DNA of 64,000 nucleotides from Bremia lactucae (Eukaryota > Oomycota > Peronosporomycetes > Peronosporales > Peronosporaceae). The stretch is taken from positions 2,888,451 to 2,952,450 of the forward strand of contig NC_090611.1 in assembly GCF_004359215.1 (NCBI RefSeq). Direction: 5' to 3'. The position numbers were made by a program, and so were the translations under genes. Below, one piece after another: positions 43,095 through 55,087 of the stretch. Numbering within the stretch: the stretch's first letter is position 1; each line of letters opens with the position of its first letter. Under the pieces are notes generated by a model that searched no databases, was not told the origin of the DNA, and saw nothing but the letters and a program-made list of their open reading frames with translations.

Positions 43095-45652
43095 TTCATT
43101 GGGAAGCGAGGCCTTAGAGCGGATCCCGCTGAGGCAACAGCCATAGTAGATTGGCGGGTTCCTAAAAAACAAAAGGATTTGCGTAAGTCGTTGGGTCTCG
43201 CCAATTATTTACACAAATACAGCGAAAATTACGCTGATATGGCTAGGCCATTATCTAATCTCCTTAGAAGGATACAGAATGGTGCTGGACTAGCACAGAA
43301 CATAATGCTTTTCAAGCAGTCAAGGATAGCATTATCCATGCCCCGATTCTGGCACTGCCAAATCCAAATTGGCCTTTCAGTGTCGTATGTGACGCATCAG
43401 ATTTGGCCGTTGGCAGTGCTCTGTTACAAACAGATGCTGATGGGTGTGAACGTGTTATTGCGTTCGAATCTAGACAGCTTGAAGCTGCGAAAAGAACTAC
43501 CAGCTCATGACAAAGAGCTACTGGTAACGAAGTATGGTCTCGTCAATTAGAGTTCATCTGCTCGGCTTTAAGCCGTTTATGATGTATACAGATCACGCGT
43601 CATTGCGCACGGCGACTAAGTCGCCCCATCTCCCACAGAGAATGGATCGATGGCTATCCTTTTTCGAAGAATACAACTTCGAGGTAAAGTATAAGCCTGG
43701 CAAGCAGAATGCTTCGGCCGATGCGTTATCACGCAGACCGGATTATGAGCTCTCTCATTTAACGACTATAATGTCGCCTATTACTGAATTAATTTATTCG
43801 GCTTACGCCAAGGATGAACAGTGTGTAGCTCTGTTACGAGCTCTAAAGAGTTCTGAATTAAGTTGTAAAGTGTCGGCATGTTTGCGTGCACGTTCACATC
43901 GATTTTCTATCGATAAAGACCTGTTGCTTTTTTGCACGGACACTGCGGATCCTCCGCGCGTCGTTGTTCCTCATGATGAGGATTTGAAGTACCGAATCCT
44001 CTATGAGGTACACGATACTGTCCTTGGTGGTCATCTCGGTAGAGAAAAGACCTACGGCTCTGTCAGCCAGATCTATTGGTGGCCCAACTTTATATATGGG
44101 TCAGCACATACTTTCGAACATGCGAAAATTGCCAACGAATGAAACCCTCGGCGCATGCTACAGCGCCACTGGCAAGCCTGCCCGTACCCATAGGTTGTTG
44201 GGAGTCCATTAGTATGGATTTTGTTTTCGGTATGCCGTAACATTCGGCCGGTAACTCCGGCATCGTTGTCTTTGTTGACCGTTTGAGCAAAATGGCTCAC
44301 TTAGCGGCTGTGCCGGATTCCATTGATGGTGAAGGCAGCAAGACTGTTTATTGATCGCGTGTTTCATCAACACGGTTTGCCAGTAATTGTCTCTGATCGA
44401 GACCCCCGTTTCATGTGTAAATTCTGAAAATTAATTTTCCGAGTGCTTGGCACCAGATTGGATATGTCCACTGCGGACCATTTGCAGACCGATGGCCAAA
44501 CGGAACGTGTCAATCGCGTCATTGAAGACGTTTTACGCAACGTGTGTGCTCAGAAACCAAAGCGCAGGAGCTCACTGCCAGTGGTGGAGTTTGCGTTAAA
44601 TAACGCTGTATATGCCTCTACAGGCGATACTTCCTTCTATGTCAACGGTCTTACCCACCCACGCGTTCCGTAACGATACCACTGCAAGGCTCAGGGCTTA
44701 GTGGGGGAGAATTAGCCAATAGACTTGCTGATATTAGCCCTGTTACCATTCGAAAATAAGTAAGCGAGTTTCTCGCGACGCGATTTAGTGTCTTACGATA
44801 TGTACGTAGCACGATGGCTGATAGCCAAGACAAACAAAAAGAACAAGCAGATGCCAAAGGCAGAAGCTGTATTAATTCTTATGCGGTCGGAGACGGAAAT
44901 TTATTAAACGCTTAAAATCTACCTACTAACTTGGTTTCCGCGGTCTTCAAGACCAAATTCCGCCCGCGCTTTAGTGGACCATTTACAGTCGTGACCAAGA
45001 AGGGCCTAGCTTACACGCTAAACTTTCCTAATCGGTCTGCTTAAGCCATATCGGGACCCTTTCCACGTTGACTTAAAGGCGCTTGCGCCGTGGCAGGCGG
45101 TCGTGCCGCAGATTGCTGCATCCTCACCAGGATGTCCAGCTGGCCCTCTAAACGAAGTTGCTGCCTTTAGCATCAAAAGACGAGTTTGAACCGCCTCAAA
45201 AAGCCCTCAACCTGAGGAAGGCCCAGCGAAAAAGTTTTACCTCGTGCTTTAAAACAATTAATGCTTCCGTCGAGATTTCTGCCCCCTCCCGCACTGATTG
45301 ATGCGCGACGGAACCCTTGAGTTTCACGTGGAGAAAATTTTAAAGCGACGTCGTAGTGAGGGTCAATACCAGTATCTGGTGAAGTGGCTAGGGTACCCCT
45401 CTTCTGAAAACTCTTGAGAGTTCGAGGTACCTCTTCGGCAAGATTGCCCGTACGCCGTTGACGTTTTTAAGCGCCAAGCTCCGGGTCAACATGCGTTAAA
45501 TGACGCTTCCCACCACTAGAAGTGGGAATGGGTGGATCTATAGCCTCAGTGCGGCTTCGATCCATGGTTGCACGCTCAACCGAAGCACTTAAATATTGGC
45601 TAGGCCTATCCTAGTTTTGTGGCATACTAGCCGGACGTAACTGGCTTTGGCC

Positions 45653-46357
45653 TTAAGTTGGCGAAATCGAAGCAAAGATTCGTTCCAAATGAATATCAGC
45701 CACATCCGCAGACTCGCTAGTATTCCAATTATTGCGGAGGCGGCGGGTCCGATAGACCCAAATCTCACACGAAACGTCGTTTTCGCTTTTTGATTCGTTT
45801 GGAGACAAAACGATCTGAAATTTCCTCATTGACGTCACCGAAGCCTCACGAGCCTGATCACGCAAACGCGTCAAATACTGACTTCGCGTCATTATCTTTG
45901 GCGTTATGTATCTCTCATGAAGAGCTTCGCAAGCAGCGAGCTCCTCCGGCGTCCTCGCCGTGGGACCGGAGATCCAGATGGTCGAGCTGTGACCCGTGAT
46001 CTCTTCGAGACGCTCTTCCACGCTAAGTGGAGTGAATCTGTTTTCACTGTGAGTTTAAGCTTTCGCTATCTCTGCAGCTCGACGACGACCTTGTTCCCTT
46101 ATGAGGATTGCCCGCTCTTGCTCTCCGTCGAGCGGATTCGTGATAGTGTTGGGTCCTTGTCCTGCGCATTGCAGTTAAGACATCGGCGGCACCACGTTCT
46201 GGGAACGAATTCGGGTGCCGCTGACGGTCATCCTCGTGAGATGTCGTGTAAGAGCGACGCTTTTTTTCCTTATCCTCCGACGGAGTGTGACTTCATAGTC
46301 CACCAATCCCTCATCGTCGTAGAAGGTGCTTAGTTGTAATGGGACAAAGAAATGCAA
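45653..46357 (-). pseudogene. Gy-D antisense ORF (aORF-D)
   Basis: Two adjoining minus-strand frames opposite to the element. 46357-46175 gives MHFFVPLQLSTFYDDEGLVD and a basic run RRRIRKK; after a frameshift 46021-45653 gives MEERLEEITGHSSTIWISGP, TPEELAACEALHERYITPKI, MTRSQYLTRLRDQAREASV and an end ADVADIHLERIFASISPT. It lies between chromodomain and polypurine tract, the same place as in the other families, but I see no clear sequence similarity to aORF-A/C. Function unknown. Confidence 0.5.
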
Positions 46358-46479
46358 AACACAACCAAACGGTTAGCTTTTCTTTCCAACCTCAAAGAGG
46401 AACTCAGGAGAATGTTGGACACCTCAACGAGGAAATGAAGCGAATGTTACACTCGGTGTAAGTAGTCTGATGGGGAGGG

Positions 46480-46771
46480 TGTGATGAAGCACACATTGGT
46501 TGGAGAACCGTTGTTGTGGTACATTTACTTTATGGGTAAAATACCGTTATATCCTATTCTAAAATATTTAATTACTTAAATCCCATTTATTATGGGTATC
46601 AAACGTGGTCGCTGCCAGATAAAAATCTGGCAGCCGAAATCTAATTTTAAACTAGCTAAGGTAAGGTTCTTAGATTCAAATAATTGAAAAAAGTTCAGTT
46701 TCCCTTTGATCTTGAAGCGTCTAGTGCCTTTTTAGGCTTGCGCATTGAGCTATGATAGACAGAAGAACAAT
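46480..46771 (+). repeat. Gy-D 3' LTR, 5' half
   Basis: TGTGATGAAGCACACATTGG, then GGTACATTTACTTTATGGGT shared with the 5' LTR. Ends where a Gy-B LTR starts at 46772. Confidence 0.85.
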
Positions 46772-47101
46772 TGCAACGGGCTAAAGTTGCCCTTGTGTTA
46801 CACAGTCCATGTTAAGTACACTTGGTGTACTTAAGGGGGTGGTCAATTACTTTAATAAAGTAATTAGACGGGCCACTCGGGTGTGGCTTGCATTGTAACC
46901 AACCCTTGGGTACGTGATGCACATAGGTGCATTCACATTAGAGGAGATGACGCCTAGCGTCATCCGTTAGGCGAGGTATCTAGAAAGATACGCTCGCAAT
47001 AAATATTAGTGTTTCCTTCAGAAATAACATGTTTTGATTCGTAAAAACTGGTAATTTTTTAATACGATTAAATTTAAATTAGTCTGGAAACTACTCCTTC
47101 T
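46772..47101 (+). repeat. Gy-B LTR fragment inserted in Gy-D LTR
   Basis: TGCAACGGGCTAAAGTTGCC through GATGACGCCTAGCGTCATCC to GTCTGGAAACTACTCCTTCT, truncated before the usual GTGCGCACGAGG part. Confidence 0.8.
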
Positions 47102-47102
47102 A

Positions 47103-47525
47103 ATCTTAAAGATTGCAGCGAAAGCCTTAGAAAGGCAAGTAACGTGTAGCGTAGCTACCTTGCTCTATAAGACAGTGGAAGACTGATAGAGCCACAGAGT
47201 CTCTTAGTTTCATAGAACTACTGTTTTTTTACATCTCAGGGAGTCGTACAAGCTATCAAAGCTTAATGAATCCTAGTTTAAGGGTTTCAGGGGTTCGTAG
47301 AACCAAGTGGCAGCTAGTGCCCGGGAGTGGGGTACCTTAGAAAGAACCTTCTCAAGGTAAATACTTTTGGGCACCAGTTGCCTCTTGTTCTTAGAATCAC
47401 TTAAGGACAAGGTAAGTTTTGCGATATTCTACGACTCTCTGAGCCGTTAAATCAGTGCCTTAGAGCTTCTCGGCTCTTTCAGCCAAAACATCTCTCATAA
47501 ACTTAAAGAGTCAAGTAGCTCCGCT
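47103..47525. repeat. Gy-D-like LTR pieces in both orientations
   Basis: 47145-47330 is the reverse complement of a Gy-D LTR end (TGTAGCGTAGCTACC, CAGAGTCTCTTAGTTTCATA); 47330-47525 is a plus-orientation LTR end (CTACGACTCTCTGAGCC ... AGCTCCGCTACA). Together they form an imperfect head-to-head pair. They join a Gy-B pol fragment at 47526 with no primer-binding site. Confidence 0.65.
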
Positions 47526-49670
47526 ACATAGCTCTTGCGAGAGGCTTATGCAACTGATGTCGTGTCGAATACAGTTGAGGGTGCGTTGACGGGATTTCAA
47601 ACGTCACACTGTCCTACCCAGCTCAAGGAAATGGGGTGGTAAAAGGATGATGACAAGTAGTCATGTGTCCCATGCTCCTGCACAGAGATAAAAGCCTGTG
47701 GCAGTTGACGGCGAGCTGACAGGAAGTCAAGCGTTGCATGAACCGGCACATTGCCTAAAGCCTGGTGCGGTTGGAAAGGGTGCGCTAGCCAGGAGAGTAA
47801 TCGAACCCGCTTTCCAGTCAAAGGTCGTGGTGACTCGAAGAACGAGTATCCTACAGATTATGACGATCAAAGGCACGTCTAAACAAGTGACCTTTGGATC
47901 TGATCCTATTGAAGAGGACAAGTCTTCGAACGAGGTGTTCGAGGCCGTCAAAGAGAAAATTGCGGAAGCATTCTCAGTTGAGGTGCTCCGGTAAGTCTTT
48001 AAAAATGCCGAGGAAACAGTAAATCTCCCGGAAATGTCATGGGTTCTGTTCCTTGCCGAATTACAGGGAGGAAATATCCACGAAATTGTCACACCAGTTC
48101 CAGAAGAGAACTTGGTGGACTGTTGCTCGTCGTCTACAATGGACTAGAGCGTCCTAGAAATGGACAAAATAAATGGCTCGCTACTCAAGGCTGGGATGCC
48201 TTGAGAGATAGTCCGTTCTTTGAGGTTCTGTGGAAACAGCGCGATGTGTTCCCAGGAGAAGTGCCGAGCCGCATAGCAGCAGATAGAGGCATCGGGCACG
48301 AAATAGACCTCGAACCAGGCACCAAGTATTGCGTAACGAGGAAATGGCCGTTGCCGAAAGAACAAGTCGTTTATATCGATGAATTCATCGACAAGCAAGC
48401 GAAGGCGGGACATGTACGTGAGATCAAGTCGCCTCACTGCAGCCCGACGTTTTGTATGCCTAAAGCTACAGGTAAATGGCGCGTGGTTCATGCTTACATT
48501 TAGCTGAACACAGCGACCATACTCCACAGAAAGATGTTTTGTTGAACTCCATGGGAAAGTCAACTATCATTTCCGCGTTGAATTTGAAGGATGGCTACTA
48601 TCAGGTACTCATGAGAGAGTCTGATGTAGCCAAAACAGGCCAAGCGGTATGCTTTGAGAAAGGCTCGTGATGCCCCAAAGGTTAAAAAACGCACCAGCGA
48701 CATCCAGCCGAGTGTTGGCTCACTTGATGCGTCAGCACCGTGCCTACGCGCCACATTACTTTGACGATGTATTCGTGCATAGTAGCAGATAAGGTAAATT
48801 AGTAAAGGAATGGCCAATACCACGGCTTGTGAATGATTTGCGCTGATTTCTGGGGCTCGCTAATTACTTGCATAAATATAGTAGGAATTATGCTGAGCAA
48901 ACTAAACCATTATCTGACCTCGTTAAAAAAGATGCAAATGGGTTTAATTAAAAGAACAAGAAGATAAGTTCACATTGGTAAAGTAATCTCTTGTAGAGGC
49001 AGCGGTCTTGGCCCTTTAACGTCGTCTGCGATGCAAGCCATTATGCAATAGGCAGCGCGCTCATGCAGAAGGATGACGACGGCGTCGACCGCGTCATCTC
49101 GTATCAGTCCCGGCTTGTAAAAGCCGCGGAAGTGAATTACCCCGTGCATGACAAAGAGGTTCATTCAATAAAGTAGGCTCTTGTCAAGTTTCGTGTGCAC
49201 CTACTGGGCTCCGAACCAATCGTGGTTTATTCGGTCACGTATCACTGCGGACCGCGATAAACTCACCGCACCTCTCGCCTAGAATGGCAAGATGGCTCAC
49301 ATTCTTCTCTGAATTTAATTTTAAAGTTGAATATAGCCGGGTATGTCGAATGCCTTGGCTGACGCTTTATCGCGCAGACCAGACTTCGAGGTTAGACACC
49401 AGAAAAGTGTGTCTAGTGCCAAAGCACAATATCAGCCGTCAACGTCGGCAGCCTTGAAAGCATACCACGTGACAAGCTCATTGGCCTCTGAGATCAAAGA
49501 GAGCTACAGTCAAGACGACCATTGTCGCCTGCTGTTGGATCACTTTGTTAGACGAAAGATTTTACTTCCGTCGCACCTGAAAGCTAAGTTAAATCGCTTT
49601 AGCTACAACGATGGCCTGTTATAGTATCAGCGTTCACCTTGTGATCCCTTGAGAATCTATGTTCCTCATG
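47526..49670 (+). pseudogene. Gy-B pol fragment (protease end to RNase H)
   Basis: Begins GCTCTTGCGAGAGGCTTATG, the same as 24640, and follows copy 2 closely: VTFGSDPIEEDKSSNEVFEA (47890), [20 protein letters not shown] (48310), LKDGYYQVLMRESDVAKTG (48585), DDGVDRVISYQSRLVKAAE-like RNase H near 49080, and SNALADALSRRPDFEVRHQK (49346). Stops and frameshifts throughout; ends at about 49670 against minus-strand Gy-A. Confidence 0.85.
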
Positions 49671-52600
49671 ATTATTTTCACTGTTGGAATGCGCAGCCGG
49701 CTCGAAAATCGGGTCGGCGTGATAACGCATTAGCGACGATATTAAATCGTCTTGGTTTATATTCCACGAAGAAATTATTTTCCGCGGCAAAATAGCCACC
49801 TCGCCATTCTTTGCGAGAGGTGTGGGCTATTTGCAGCCGTGCGTAATGACGCATGGTCCATATATACGATGAACGGTCTATCTCCGAGAAGATACACCTT
49901 TAACTTAACCAGTGCATATTTCATGGGAAGGAGTTCCTTGTCATGGACTGGGTAATTGCGCTCAGCTGGTTGCAGCTGACGCGATTGGTAACAGACGACG
50001 CGCTTCGCACCGTTTGTATCGTATTGCATTAACGCACGCCGATTGCGAAATCGCTGGCGTCACAGATCACATGGAATGGTCTGTCTTGATCTGCAATCGC
50101 CAAGATGGTCGATTGCATGAAGCTTTGCTTGATACCTTTAAAGAAACGTTGACAATCAGCGTTTTATAGCCATTTCTTGTCTTTTTTCAAGAGACGAGAG
50201 AGATGAACTATCATCTCGGCATAATGGCGGGAGTACTTGTGCAAGTACGTCGCTAATCCAAGGAACTTTCTAAGTCCCTTGACATCGACTGGCACTGGCC
50301 AGTCGGTAATTGCCTTGATCTTTTCGGGATCAGAGCGCCCGCCGTGTTTACCGACGATGGACCCAAGAGGTGGTATTTCGCTTGCAGCGAATATACACTT
50401 CTTTTGATGTGCGTACAACTTATGCTTTCGCATAAGTGTAAGAACCTGACGAACGTGAGTTTTATGAACTCCCACGTCCGTTTTTTCGTCCATGGCTCGG
50501 CTTTGGACGAATACATCATCAAAATAACTCGGTGTGAAATCCCGCACCGGTCTCAACAGATTTGTTACACATCTGTTGAGTGTTGCAGGGGCGTTACTAA
50601 GCCCCTGAGGCATCACTAGCCATTCCCAGAGCATCCCACTGGGGGTGCTCACTGCTGTGTACGGGATGTCCCGTTCACGCATAAGGATTTGATAGAACCC
50701 ATCCATCAGATCCATAGAAGAAAAGATAGTACTCTTAGACATACCGTCTATGATTACGTCTTTTCTCGGTATCGGCGTTTGAGCCGGTATCGTTGCAGCA
50801 TTCAGTTTATTGAATGCGTGCGCTATCCGCCACCCTCCTGTGGCCTTTCATACACAGAAGGTCGGAGAGCTATGTGGGGAAGTTGATTCCCTCACATGGC
50901 CCGCTTTTACCCGATCGGCAAAGAATTTGTCGATCGCAAGTACTTGTTCACGAGGCAGTGGCCACTGCTTCATGACACAGTACTTCGAGCCCGGTTTGAG
51001 CTCGATCTCATGTCGAGTGCCTTTATCCTTAGGTAACTCGCATGGAACTGCTTCAGGGAATACATCCCTGAATTCTATTAAATCCTCGTATAGAGGATTT
51101 CCCTTGAGTGACTCCCAAGATTGAGTACTGTATCTCTCAATCCGAGTCTTCTCATCGAGGACATTTTCGTCCATTGATGAGCTGCTGAGAACCCGTTCGT
51201 TCTCTGCAAAAATTACCGCTGACCGAATGTCGGTTACGTAATCGTCCTCTGTGACGAGTACGCAGATCTGCTTGATTTTCCCACAATGCAGATCTCTCAA
51301 GAACCGCTTAGGTTCTAGGGTTGGTAATTGAGTTATCTCCGAAGTTAACTTCGGAGGCGCATACAGATCAAGAGTAGAAGCGCCTACTCTCGATCCATCA
51401 TTAACCAAGACATTTAATGTCTCGGTTTCTTCCTGGGATTTATCCACAGGCTGCCGGGGGATTAATCCCTCGGGATCTAGAAGTCTAGTAACTTCTACCA
51501 TTTGAGGGGATTTCTCCTCAAATACGTGGGGACCTCTTCCCTCAACGTCTTCCGAGTGTGATTGCGCTATCACAGTCGGGTCCACTACGGTCGACTCTCT
51601 ACTCGACCTTGGATCATCGTGTTGTCCTTTCTGGGCAACCGGTATACTCCTTGAATGTCGCCCACTAAGCGTACATTCATGTCCCAATCCACTCGACCTT
51701 TTCGAGTGGTGGACCTTCGGCGCTGCCTGTGCATTAACACAGCCGCCGGCAGCTGACTCCACATTGTGATTGGTAATCACACTGTGATCTTGTGCGGTTG
51801 TACTAACGACCGTACCACAAGTGAGGCCATCGCACTCACTCGTAGTACATCCACACGCTTGTGGACGCTCCAAGACGTTCATCAGATGGCCATCTGATGA
51901 ACAAGTGGCAGGCATCTTTACGGATCGATGCTGCCAGCTGATCCTTGGCTCGTATTTTCTGAGCCAAGGTAAACCNNNNNNNNNNNNNNNNNNNNNNNNN
52001 NNNNNNNNNNNNNNNNNNNNNNNNNNNNNNNNNNNNNNNNNNNNNNNNNNNNNNNNNNNNNNNNNNNNNNNNNNNNNNNNNNNNNNNNNNNNNNNNNNNN
52101 NNNNNNNNNNNNNNNNNNNNNNNNNNNNNNNNNNNNNNNNNNNNNNNNNNNNNNNNNNNNNNNNNNNNNNNNNNNNNNNNNNNNNNNNNNNNNNNNNNNN
52201 NNNNNNNNNNNNNNNNNNNNNNNNNNNNNNNNNNNNNNNNNNNNNNNNNNNNNNNNNNNNNNNNNNNNNNNNNNNNNNNNNNNNNNNNNNNNNNNNNNNN
52301 NNNNNNNNNNNNNNNNNNNNNNNNNNNNNNNNNNNNNNNNNNNNNNNNNNNNNNNNNNNNNNNNNNNNNNNNNNNNNNNNNNNNNNNNNNNNNNNNNNNN
52401 NNNNNNNNNNNNNNNNNNNNNNNNNNNNNNNNNNNNNNNNNNNNNNNNNNNNNNNNNNNNNNNNNNNNNNNNNNNNNNNNNNNNNNNNNNNNNNNNNNNN
52501 NNNNNNNNNNNNNNNNNNNNNNNNNNNNNNNNNNNNNNNNNNNNNNNNNNNNNNNNNNNNNNNNNNNNNNNNNNNNNNNNNNNNNNNNNNNNNNNNNNNN

Positions 52601-53082
52601 NNNNNNNNNNNNNNNNNNNNNNNNNNNNNNNNNNNNNNNNNNNNNNNNNNNNNNNNNNNNNNNNNNNNNNNNNNNNNNNNNNNNNNNNNNNNNNNNNNNN
52701 NNNNNNNNNNNNNNNNNNNNNNNNNNNNNNNNNNNNNNNNNNNNNNNNNNAGGATGACATCAAATTTGTCATCCAAATCCAGTACGATGAAATCATCATC
52801 ATACTGTAAATCTCTTAACGTGTAGTGAAATTTCACTACGCGTTTCATCACTGTTATCGATGCGCCTGTCGCTAGACGCACCGTCATCCTCGTTGGAGGG
52901 ATGTCGCGCTCAACATATTTGAGCCTACGACCCTCTAGTGACTGGCGACGAATAAAGTTATTCGACGCTCCGCAGTCCACTAGGGCTCTAAGGGACAAAT
53001 CATTTGTCACTTTTAACTTCAAGGTGATGAGGGATATCTCATCACCAGGTGCAGAGACACACTGATTGTGTGTCTGGAGCAA
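49671..53082 (-). pseudogene. Gy-A copy 3: protease, reverse transcriptase, RNase H
   Basis: The longest readable Gy-A pol. Protease LVDCGASNNFIRRQSLEGRR (52980) with DCGA at the active site; linker with DKFDVI[gap]GLPWLRKYEP. Reverse transcriptase from [20 protein letters not shown] (50990), MDLMDGFYQILMRERDIPYT (50710) and the intact catalytic box PSYFDDVFVQS (50515), then LGLATYLHKYSRHYAEMIVH (50230). RNase H MQYDTNGAKRVVCYQSRQLQ and NYPVHDKELLPMKYALVKLK (50029-49775). Frame changes near 50848 and 50164; the gap 51976-52750 interrupts it. Confidence 0.88.
51976..52750. other. Assembly gap (775 N), probably spurious
   Basis: The flanks are AGCCAAGGTAAACC and AGGATGACATC. In Gy-A copy 1 (about 795-825) these two strings are separated by a single T, so the paralogue predicts almost nothing missing here. 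Confidence 0.9.
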
Positions 53083-53439
53083 CTTTAGTCAAGAGATTTG
53101 CAAATTCTCTTGACGTTGCTGAATCAGTAGGGCGTTGCGCCCCTACTGACCCCAACCGTTTTTTTTTGGCGGTCCGCCTCGCTGTTGAAATTTCGCAACA
53201 ACGTCGGACCCGCGACCGTTGCCTTTTTTGTCATTCGGTCCATTATTGCGTTTAGTACCTTTTCAGGACTGGGCGTGGCACTACACTCCTGAGCTTAGTG
53301 TCCTAATTTTTGATAGCGTTTGCGTTTCTGCAATCGCTTGTTGTTCGAAAAGCGAGGTCTCTTGCTTTCAACTTAAGAAACGTCCATCGGTTCTGGACCT
53401 CCAAGCTCGTGTCGTCTTGGAGGACGATACGATGACGAA

Positions 53440-54173
53440 CTAGCTTGAGCCTTTCTCAAGCTAAAGTCCTCCTGTTCGCAACGGATATTGCTTCTTCAAG
53501 CGTATCCAGTTCCAAGCGGAACAGGTGGGTCTTTACGGGACCATCCGTAAGACCCTGCATGAACACCGTAGTCAACGTGTGTTCATGAACTGGATTGTTC
53601 GTGATACAATTCGCCAAGAGTCGTATGTGCTGGGCATAAGCGTGAACATCACGCTTGCCTTGCTTGACTTTCAGAAGCTCTGATCGAGCTCTGAACTCAG
53701 CCCTAGGCGGTTCAAACGTCTGTTTGAGCCGGGCTATAAAACCTTTAGCGACCCGAAGACATATGGGTCGCGCAACTTTAGGCCTAGTGCCCAAGTTTTG
53801 GCACGACCTGCCAAATTTGACTGAGCGAATGCGATTTGCATTTGCTCGTCGACGATGTGACGAGCCCTTATGGCATCGTCCAACTCAACAAACCATCTTA
53901 AGAGGGAGTCTTCTTCGACTCCCCTATACTCAGAGATGTCAGTCTTTAAGGTTTATCGGACGACGCGTGTGCGTCATAACAGGTACAGGGGTCTGTACCT
54001 GTTGTAACCTCAACAGTTCTGCCTGTTGAGAGCCTTGCTGATTCAGCAAGGCTACTTTCCCCTTCATCTCGTCAAGTTCATGTTGTATGAACTTGGCGAT
54101 GGCTGAATGGAGGGCATCTCTGTCCAAACCGGAGCATGGCCAAGATGGCATCGTTCCCTACGGTCGAACTCAT
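53440..54173 (-). pseudogene. Gy-A copy 3: gag
   Basis: Start MSSTVGNDAILAML at 54173; a base lost in the LSGLDRDAL segment near 54134 shifts frame. It continues ALHSAIAKFIQHELDEMKGK, and 53794-53456 FIARLKQTFEPPRAEFRARS and GLTDGPVKTHLFRLELDTLE. Zinc knuckle region 53280-53340 degraded. Confidence 0.8.
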
Positions 54174-54316
54174 TCGTTCGACAGCACTCCTTTCTATGTA
54201 ACTTAGAAAGGAGTAGCGTTCACGCGAAACGCGATGCGTGATACCATTATCATTTAACATGTCCATATTAGATGATGGAACTGTGGTCCTTGGACGGACT
54301 AAGAAGTGCTACCAGG

Positions 54317-54754
54317 TGTAACGGGGCACAACCGACTTGTGCTGCTTCAGTACAAGTCCACATCGCACTGCCTCAGTGCGAGTGGTGCCTCACGTCACTT
54401 CACGTACACTAGTACGAGCAGAGGAAGACTCTCTTTAAAACACTTGCTTTAAAGAGGGTTAAAAGAAAACTGTATTTAATATATTCAAATCTTCTGTTTC
54501 TATCTATTCAATACTAACTTAATTATTCACTAATAAAATACATGTATTAAAATCGTATCTCTCTCTCTTTTCGCGCGTCCAGCGCTGATTGGACCGTGCA
54601 GAAAATAGATATAATGGTCTATATCTACCAATATATAAGCTTTTAGAATATTACCATTTTAAAGTAATATTCTCCAAATATTTCATACCTTTTGATAATA
54701 TATTAATTAATAGCCTTTAAGTGTTAATTTCATGGAACGATACACCCCTATACA
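54317..54754 (-). repeat. Gy-A 5' LTR of copy 3
   Basis: Minus strand TGTATAGGGGTGTATCGTTC at 54754 to GTGCCCCGTTACA at 54317; same length class (438 bp) as 2358-2795. Confidence 0.88.
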
Positions 54755-55087
54755 AAACGACTGGCTTGTAACACCGCTGAATGCTGCAATGGTACCGGCA
54801 TAAACGCCGATCCCTTCAAAAGACGTATTCATACTGAGCACGTTCACGTGTCGTCGTTCTCGGTCAAGATACTTTCTTTGTGAGATTTACCAATCGTTCG
54901 GCGGAAACTAAAATTTCAAGCTGAATATCATCAATTCTTGTCTTGTATATGATTTTGGTTTCTGCGACAAGAATTGTGCTGGTTGGCGCTATGAGTTTCT
55001 TATTTCCTGGAAGAATTTTATAGCCCAACCGGTCTTTTACGCTTTACATACGAATTGAACAAGGGTTGGACCCACAATGCAAATGAA
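54755..55087. other. Spacer with a tiny reverse-transcriptase fragment
   Basis: Plus strand at about 54777-54825 reads LNAAMVPA then TPIPSKDVF, the gypsy reverse-transcriptase motif LNAATxPAQTPIPRKD with a stop. The remaining ~250 bases are AT-rich without recognised features and include the 3' flank of the helicase gene. Confidence 0.5.

Larger units (their letters stand above)
41000..45510 (+). pseudogene. Gy-D copy 1: pol with chromodomain
   Basis: Protease LFDSEASCNYARC (41140; DSG altered to DSE) and RFDLILGMAWVEHH (41365). Reverse transcriptase with [20 protein letters not shown] (42280), ALDVVDGYYQLLLRASDIPL (42690); YxDD box lost near 42890. RNase H VTHQIWPLAVLCYKQ and MYTDHASLRTATKSPHLPQR (43566), then KPGKQNASADALSRRPDYE. 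Integrase LVGCHLGREKT-type segment at 44020 (VLGGHLGREKTYGSVSQIYW), core ADHLQTDGQTERVNRVIEDV (44475). Chromodomain FHVEKILKRRRSEGQYQYLV and KWLGYPSS at 45325-45415. Many frameshifts and stops. Confidence 0.85.
39415..46771 (+). mobile_element. Gy-D copy 1, Ty3/gypsy chromovirus
   Basis: Order on plus: 5' LTR 39415-39889, primer-binding site TGGTAGCAC at 39892, gag from about 39940, pol to about 45510 with a chromodomain, antisense ORF 46357-45653, polypurine tract GATGGGGAGGG near 46469-46479, 3' LTR from 46480, cut by a Gy-B LTR at 46772. All frames are broken; it also carries two fold-back duplications (42270-42533, 42993-43094). Confidence 0.88.
49671..54754 (-). mobile_element. Gy-A copy 3, 5' LTR to RNase H
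   Basis: Minus strand: LTR 54754-54317, primer-binding site 54314-54306, gag 54173 to about 53440, protease and reverse transcriptase 53082-50164, RNase H to about 49680. Integrase, chromodomain, aORF and 3' LTR are missing; the element is cut at 49670 by joining the Gy-B fragment. Confidence 0.9.

Noticed and set aside
45653..46357. aORFs as envelope (env) genes
   Set aside because: Env lies in the sense direction and needs signal peptide and membrane anchor; the aORFs are antisense and show no hydrophobic segments.
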